This document shows, piece by piece, positions 59,901-64,000 of a stretch of DNA of 64,000 nucleotides. The notes beneath the pieces are model-generated. The model was given only the letters and a program-made list of their open reading frames with translations, had not been told where the DNA came from and ran no database searches. The stretch comes from DASZQL01 sp964391865. Lineage in GTDB: Bacteria > Planctomycetota > Phycisphaerae > Phycisphaerales > UBA1924. The number at the start of each line of letters is the position of its first letter. The stretch's first letter is position 1. The stretch is from NCBI GenBank assembly GCA_964391865.1, contig CAYMNQ010000003.1:62001-126000 (forward strand), read 5' to 3'. Position numbers and translations under genes: made by a program.

Positions 59901-61799
59901 ATGTTCACCCGCACACCGAGTTCCCGCCACGGGCTTGCCGCGAGTCTGCCCATCCTGCTCGGCGTCGTTGCCGCCGCGCGCGCCGACCAGACCACTCACC
60001 CCTTCACGGGCGTCGAGCACCGCCACATGGTCACCACCATCGGCGGCCGCCCGCAGAGCATCCACGCGGTCATCATCGAGATGAATGCGCCCGGCCTCGG
60101 CTTCAAGCTCACTCCCCAGAACGGCGCGGGCGCTCAGATGACCGACGAGCAGACCACCCGCTCGTTCCTGACGCAGGTCGGCGCGCAGATCGCGATCAAC
60201 ACCCACTTCTTCACGCTCGACGGGCTCCCCACCGCAGACCTCATCGGGCTCGCCGCCAGCGATGGCGATGCCTATGCGCCGTGGAGCAGCGACCCCCTCG
60301 CCCTCTCTGCTGGCTTCAACATCAGCGCCGTGAACGCGCCCGCGCTCGTCGTACCCGGCGCGGGCGGCGGCTTCACGGTCGATCCCGCCGTGCCGCTCCA
60401 CACCACATTCGGCGTGTCGATGACCAACGGCGCGAACCCGCGCATCGTTACCGCCGGCGCGCGCTCCACGAACAGCAGCACGTTCGATACCACGCCCAAC
60501 CCCCGCACCGCGACCGCGCTCATCCCCGGGAACCGCATGGCGTTCGTCACGGTGGACGGCCGGCAGACCGGCGTCGCCGAAGGCGTCACGCTCCCCGAGC
60601 TCGCCGACTTTCTCATCGCGCAGTTCAGCGCGATCGAAGCCGTGAATCTCGACGGCGGGGGCAGCACGACACTCGTCATGGACCACTCCGGCACGCGCGT
60701 CATGAACGCGCCGGTCGGTGTTGGCAGCGGGCAGCCCGCGATCAATACCGAGCGCTCCAACGGCGCGAACCTCGCGATCTTCGCGACCCGCCGATACGGC
60801 ATCGACCCCTCGCGCACGCTCCTCGCCTACGAGGGGTTCGACTACGCCGTCCGAGCGTGGGGCACCGACGCGAACACCCGCCCAACCAGCGGCAGCGTGA
60901 ACTCACTCTCCGGGGGCAGCGGTTGGGCGAGCCCCTGGAACGACACGGGCTCGCGATGGGCCGGCATCGCCATCGACGGCGTCAACCTGAACGTGGGCGA
61001 TGCGCGCGCCGACGCGCTGACCTACACCTCGCCGGCGAACGAAGCGCTGCCCACCGCCGGGGGGCAGTACCGCGGCGCCTTCGGCACCGGATCGACCAGC
61101 ACCCGGCAGATCGATCTCTCCCTCATCCCGCTCGCACTGCTCCGCCCCGGCGCGCCCTTCCCCAATCAGCTCGGCGCTGACGGAACAACGCTCTGGCTCA
61201 GCTTCCTCGCGCAGTCCGCCGCCGGCGCGGGCACGACCGGGACCACACAGCGCTTCGCGTACGTGCAGCTCGGCGGCGCGGTCCGCTTCGGCAAGCTCGA
61301 GAACAGCCCCACCGGCAACTGGGGCGCGATCGATGCCGCCGGCGGCGGCGCTCCGTCGTTCAGCCCGGTCTCTTCGGGCACCGAGGCGATGTACCTCGTC
61401 AAAGTCGAGTTCCAGCCCGGTCCCGAGCAGGTCTCCGTCTGGCTGAACCCCGCCTCGCTGACCAACGAATCGATGCTCGGTGTGCCCACGCTCGCGTTCC
61501 CCGCCGCCGATTTCGGCTTCTCCGAGCTCTCGATTATCGGCCGTTACTCGACCGACTTCGACGAACTCCGTCTCGGCACCACGTTCGCGAGCGTCACGAT
61601 CCCGCCCGTACCCCCCGCGTGCCCCGGAGACGCCAACGCCGACGGTACAGCGGGACTCTCGGACATTGCCGCCGTGATTCTCGTGTGGGGTCAGACCATC
61701 CCCCCGGCGCCGGGTACCGCTGATCTCGACGGCTCCGGAGAGATCGGTCTCGGCGACATCGCCCAGATCATCATCCACTGGGCCGAAGCCTGCCTGTGA
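59901..61799 (+). CDS. Secreted phosphodiester-glycosidase-family protein with dockerin-like C-terminus
   Basis: 632 aa. GGAGGGAG precedes ATG 59901. Signal peptide MFTRTPSSRHGLAASLPILL, cleavage near AAARA. Residues about 30-300 form a NAGPA/phosphodiester-glycosidase domain (DUF2233 type): LPELADFLI, A-V-N-L-D-G-G-G-S-T-T-L-V (about 257-269), the family's signature. Further beta-rich sequence (about 310-540) has a LamG-like look (FDYAVRAWGTDANTR; STDFDELRLGTTF). The last 60 residues have CPGDANADG and two EF-hand-like blocks (AGLSDIAAVILVW; IGLGDIAQIIIHW) ending EACL. It should hydrolyse a glycan phosphodiester or peptidoglycan-related sugar outside the cell. The stop overlaps or touches the next frame. 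Confidence 0.9.
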   Translation: MFTRTPSSRHGLAASLPILLGVVAAARADQTTHPFTGVEHRHMVTTIGGRPQSIHAVIIEMNAPGLGFKLTPQNGAGAQMTDEQTTRSFLTQVGAQIAINTHFFTLDGLPTADLIGLAASDGDAYAPWSSDPLALSAGFNISAVNAPALVVPGAGGGFTVDPAVPLHTTFGVSMTNGANPRIVTAGARSTNSSTFDTTPNPRTATALIPGNRMAFVTVDGRQTGVAEGVTLPELADFLIAQFSAIEAVNLDGGGSTTLVMDHSGTRVMNAPVGVGSGQPAINTERSNGANLAIFATRRYGIDPSRTLLAYEGFDYAVRAWGTDANTRPTSGSVNSLSGGSGWASPWNDTGSRWAGIAIDGVNLNVGDARADALTYTSPANEALPTAGGQYRGAFGTGSTSTRQIDLSLIPLALLRPGAPFPNQLGADGTTLWLSFLAQSAAGAGTTGTTQRFAYVQLGGAVRFGKLENSPTGNWGAIDAAGGGAPSFSPVSSGTEAMYLVKVEFQPGPEQVSVWLNPASLTNESMLGVPTLAFPAADFGFSELSIIGRYSTDFDELRLGTTFASVTIPPVPPACPGDANADGTAGLSDIAAVILVWGQTIPPAPGTADLDGSGEIGLGDIAQIIIHWAEACL

Positions 61800-61858
61800 G
61801 CAAGCGCGCCGTCGCCGACGCCTCCCGCTACCATGATGACTCTCTCTCGGAGCGCATC

Positions 61859-62401
61859 ATGGCATGGATCACGAAGAAGTCCGCGGAAACAAAGGTTGAG
61901 CGCCGCAGTGAGCCCTATCTCACGCCGGCGATGAAGGACGAACTTACCCGCACCATCCTGCCCCGCTACGAGAAGAAGCAAGGCGCGGCGATGCACGCGC
62001 TGCACGCGGTGCAGGAAGAGCACGGCTGGCTCCCGCCGCAGTCGCTCATCGAAATCGCTGAGTTCCTGGGTCTTGCCCCAGCCGACATCATCGATTGCGC
62101 CAGTTTCTATGAGGAGTACGAGCTCAAGCCCAAGGGCGAGAGAGTCGTCTGGGTCTGCCGCTCGATCGCGTGCGAGTTCTGCGGGCACAAAGACATCGTT
62201 GATGCATGCAAGAAGAAACTCGGCGTCGAATTGGGCGAAACCACAGATGACGGCAAGTTCACGCTTCGCGAAGTTGAGTGCCTCGGCTCGTGCGGCACGG
62301 CCCCCGTCGCGCTGATCGGACACAAGTTGCTCGAGAATCTCACGCCTGAAAAGATGGAACACGCCCTGGACGAAGCGGTGCGCTCACACGGGCACCACTG
62401 A
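61859..62401 (+). CDS. nuoE: NADH-quinone oxidoreductase subunit NuoE-like (thioredoxin-like [2Fe-2S])
   Basis: 180 aa. The start ATG 61859 has GGAG six bases upstream; a GTG at 61796 overlapping the previous stop is open in the same frame. N-terminal helical part (LPRYEKKQGAAMHALHAVQE, EHGWLPPQSLIEIAEFLGL) and the thioredoxin-like [2Fe-2S] domain with Cys100 and Cys105 (CRSIACEFCG) and Cys141 and Cys145 (CLGSCG), the standard C-x4-C and C-x3-C ligands. It should be the electron-entry subunit of complex I or a NAD-linked hydrogenase/formate dehydrogenase. nuoF does not follow, so the gene is solitary here. Confidence 0.85.
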   Translation: MAWITKKSAETKVERRSEPYLTPAMKDELTRTILPRYEKKQGAAMHALHAVQEEHGWLPPQSLIEIAEFLGLAPADIIDCASFYEEYELKPKGERVVWVCRSIACEFCGHKDIVDACKKKLGVELGETTDDGKFTLREVECLGSCGTAPVALIGHKLLENLTPEKMEHALDEAVRSHGHH

Positions 62402-62767
62402 GTTCAGTGTTAATCTGCGAAAGCAGGGTTGTTCGGGCGGCTGTGTGCCAGGCATAGCACTGTGAGGATTGTCCGGAAACATGCGCGGCGGATTGCACCG
62501 CCGTTGTTTGCATGGCATATTCAAATGTCAGGGCCTTGATCCGGGGGCGGTCGGATTTCGATCCCTTTTCATGATTTGCCGTGCGCGAGCACAGGAGTTC
62601 ACGGCATTCGCTCACCGACATCGGCCACAGCGTAATTACTTGAATATCAAGTATTTACGGATGTCCAGCCGAACTCACCCTTCTGAGTTGCGGACCGACA
62701 ACCGTTCTTCAACAAACGGCGCGCGGTGGTGGGAACCGCGCACAGTTCGCAGTGGAGATCGCAAGAG
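62402..62767. other. Intergenic region, 366 bp, AT-richer, no gene seen
   Basis: Contains a small CGGCGG-ATTGCA-CCGCCG stem near 62488 and the inverted repeat listed at 62638. No convincing terminator with a T-run for nuoE and no ORF of coding character. Confidence 0.5.
62638..62652. promoter_or_regulatory. Inverted repeat ACTTGA-N3-TCAAGT
   Basis: Six-bp arms separated by ATA, in an AT-rich patch about 115 bp upstream of the HAF-repeat gene. Candidate operator or promoter element; not matched to a known regulator. Confidence 0.3.
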
Positions 62768-64000
62768 ATGCTGTTCAATCCTTCACTATTGCTCTGTCTG
62801 AGTCTTGCTTCGGCGCCGGAGCGCGTGGAGCATCTTGTCGCCGAGCCACTCGGGTTCATATCGCTCGGCGACCTGCCCGGCGGCGTGTTCTACAGTTCCG
62901 CCAATGCCATCTCCGCCGACGGGCGCACGATCGTCGGCACCGCGACCGTGGCCGAAGGATCACTCGCGTTCCGCTGGACCGTGCAATCCGGCATGCTCAG
63001 CCTCGGCGATCTGCCCGGCGGCGTCGTCGCCAGCTACGCGACCGGCGTCTCGGCGAACGGCGCGGTCATCATCGGTGCGGGCTCCTCGGGCAATCCCGAT
63101 TTCCCCACGCTCCAGGCCTTCCGCTGGATGCAGAACGGCGGGCTGCAGGGTTTGAACGACCGCCCCGGCGGATTGTTCCGCTGCTGGGCTTCGGGCATCT
63201 CCGCTGACGGCTCGATCATCGTCGGCGTCGGCATCGGCACCTCCGGCACCGAAGCCATCTACTGGACCGCCGGCAGTCTGAACCCCTTCGGGCTGGGCGA
63301 TCTTGAGGGCGGTGCCTTTAACAGTAATGCAAAGGCGGTCTCCGCCGACGGCTCGATGATTGTCGGCTCCGCGACCAGCAGTGTCGGACAGCAAGCTTCG
63401 ACGTGGCAGCCGCCCACCATCGTCGACAGCCTCGGCGATCTGCCGGGCGGCGCCTTCGCAAGCGAAGCCACCGCCATCAATTCCGACGGCAGCGTCGTCG
63501 TTGGTTCCTCAATCGTCGGCTCGGGACTCACATTCGAAGCGTTCCGCTGGTCCAGCGGCACGGGCATGGTCGGGCTTGGAGATTTTGCGGGCGGCGAGTT
63601 CTTCAGCCGCGCCCTCGCGGTCTGCGCCAGCGGCGATCGCGTCGTCGGTTACTCCAGCAGCGACCTCGGCGAAGAAGCCTTCATTTGGACCCAGCAGCTC
63701 GGGCTGGTGAAACTCAGCGAGCTCGCGCGTCGGCACCGCTATCTGCCCGAGGGCTGGACACTCCAGGCAGCCCAGGGCATCTCCGCCGATGGGCGCACCA
63801 TCGTCGGCCGCGCCACAAATCTCAACGGCGACACGGAAGCCTTCCGGCTCCGCTTCCCAGCGAATCTCTGCCCGGGCGACGTCACGGGCGACAACCTCGC
63901 GAGCATCAGCGACCTCGCCGCCCTGCTCGCCGATGGGTGGAACACCGCCGTCGGCCCGTACGACGCGCGCGACCTGGACGGCGACGGCCGCATCGGGCTC
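62768..64000 (+). CDS. Secreted HAF-repeat protein with dockerin-like end (runs off window)
   Basis: 411 codons in the window, no stop; it continues past the end. ATG 62768 starts a short signal-like sequence (MLFNPSLLLCLSLASAPE). The body has about seven copies of a 50-residue repeat of the form LGDLPGGxFxSxAxAISADGxxIVGxA...EAFRW, for example SLGDLPGGVFYSSANAIS and NPFGLGDLEGGAFNSNAKAV, matching the 'HAF' family of extracellular repeats. The end begins a dockerin-like block (CPGDVTGDN, ISDLAALLADGW, then DLDGDGRIGL) just at the window edge. Probably an autotransporter- or surface-type protein; function unknown. Confidence 0.88.
   Translation, partial: MLFNPSLLLCLSLASAPERVEHLVAEPLGFISLGDLPGGVFYSSANAISADGRTIVGTATVAEGSLAFRWTVQSGMLSLGDLPGGVVASYATGVSANGAVIIGAGSSGNPDFPTLQAFRWMQNGGLQGLNDRPGGLFRCWASGISADGSIIVGVGIGTSGTEAIYWTAGSLNPFGLGDLEGGAFNSNAKAVSADGSMIVGSATSSVGQQASTWQPPTIVDSLGDLPGGAFASEATAINSDGSVVVGSSIVGSGLTFEAFRWSSGTGMVGLGDFAGGEFFSRALAVCASGDRVVGYSSSDLGEEAFIWTQQLGLVKLSELARRHRYLPEGWTLQAAQGISADGRTIVGRATNLNGDTEAFRLRFPANLCPGDVTGDNLASISDLAALLADGWNTAVGPYDARDLDGDGRIGL

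Noticed and set aside
55891..61180. Very long plus-strand ORFs (958 aa and 875 aa) opposite the EF-G and gcvT genes
   Set aside because: Both are shadows of well-conserved genes on the minus strand; high GC suppresses stop codons.
1..64000. Prophage, integrative element or toxin-antitoxin locus
   Set aside because: No integrase, transposase, portal, terminase or paired small genes were recognised on either strand.

Overview
The window looks like a chromosomal segment of a high-GC planctomycete, most likely of class Phycisphaerae. Evidence seen in the sequence: secreted proteins ending in a dockerin-like EF-hand block with a terminal W-x(2,3)-C motif, five membrane proteins with the same short zinc ribbon (CxxC...GLP...CPxCG), a BatA/VWA/DUF4159-type operon, and very high GC at third codon positions. 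There is no rRNA, tRNA, CRISPR array, transposase or phage module that I can recognise. The genus is not determinable from this window.

Layout. 1-2.2 kb: two tandem paralogous secreted beta-helix proteins (minus strand, ATGA overlap). 2.7-10.4 kb: RluA-type pseudouridine synthase, a TolB-like periplasmic propeller protein, release factor 1 (prfA), a secreted dockerin-like protein, a sugar-nucleotide epimerase and a CysQ-like phosphatase. 10.7-18.5 kb: small membrane proteins, rarA, two proteins joining paired membrane helices to pseudopilin-like C-terminal domains, a Ycf48-like propeller and a nitroreductase. 18.6-24.1 kb: a large secreted protein, a multi-HTH protein with a sigma-region-4-like end, and a lower-GC secreted repeat protein. 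24.3-29.3 kb: glutamate dehydrogenase, DUF6714-like protein, dprA, an unknown ORF and lexA. 29.8-36.9 kb: two Gly-rich membrane proteins, a choloylglycine-hydrolase-family amidase, a RicT/PSP1 protein with a long RG-rich tail, and a dockerin-like secreted protein. 37-40.2 kb: queF, a lipoprotein fusing a dual-specificity phosphatase to a cytochrome c'-like domain, and a second epimerase. 40.4-49.5 kb: one tightly overlapping operon of four genes (BatA-like, VWA/GATase-like, DUF4175-like, DUF4159). 49.5-64 kb: zinc-ribbon membrane proteins, lysS, an ABC ATPase, an EF-G paralogue, gcvT, a phosphodiester-glycosidase-family secreted protein, a solitary nuoE, and the 5' part of a HAF-repeat secreted protein.

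The genes are mostly unlinked housekeeping functions (translation: prfA, lysS, EF-G, RluA; DNA repair and uptake: rarA, dprA, lexA) interspersed with lineage-specific envelope and secreted proteins. The only long operon is 40.4-49.5 kb, probably an envelope or stress complex with VWA domains. Most other genes are single units on alternating strands.

The most unusual non-coding content is a set of dispersed repeats: (A) 75-90 bp quasi-palindromes with GTGCC/GGCAC ends, each holding two hairpins, one of which has inserted in frame in lysS; (B) 104-117 bp elements with TGGAGCC/GGCTCCA ends and two hairpins with GCGCGAGC-type loops; (C) decaying 7-bp GGGCTTG-type tracts; (D) a roughly 250 bp inverted repeat built from ATCCGTG/CCGCGGAGACG words. 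The strongest protein novelty is the phosphatase-cytochrome c' fusion.
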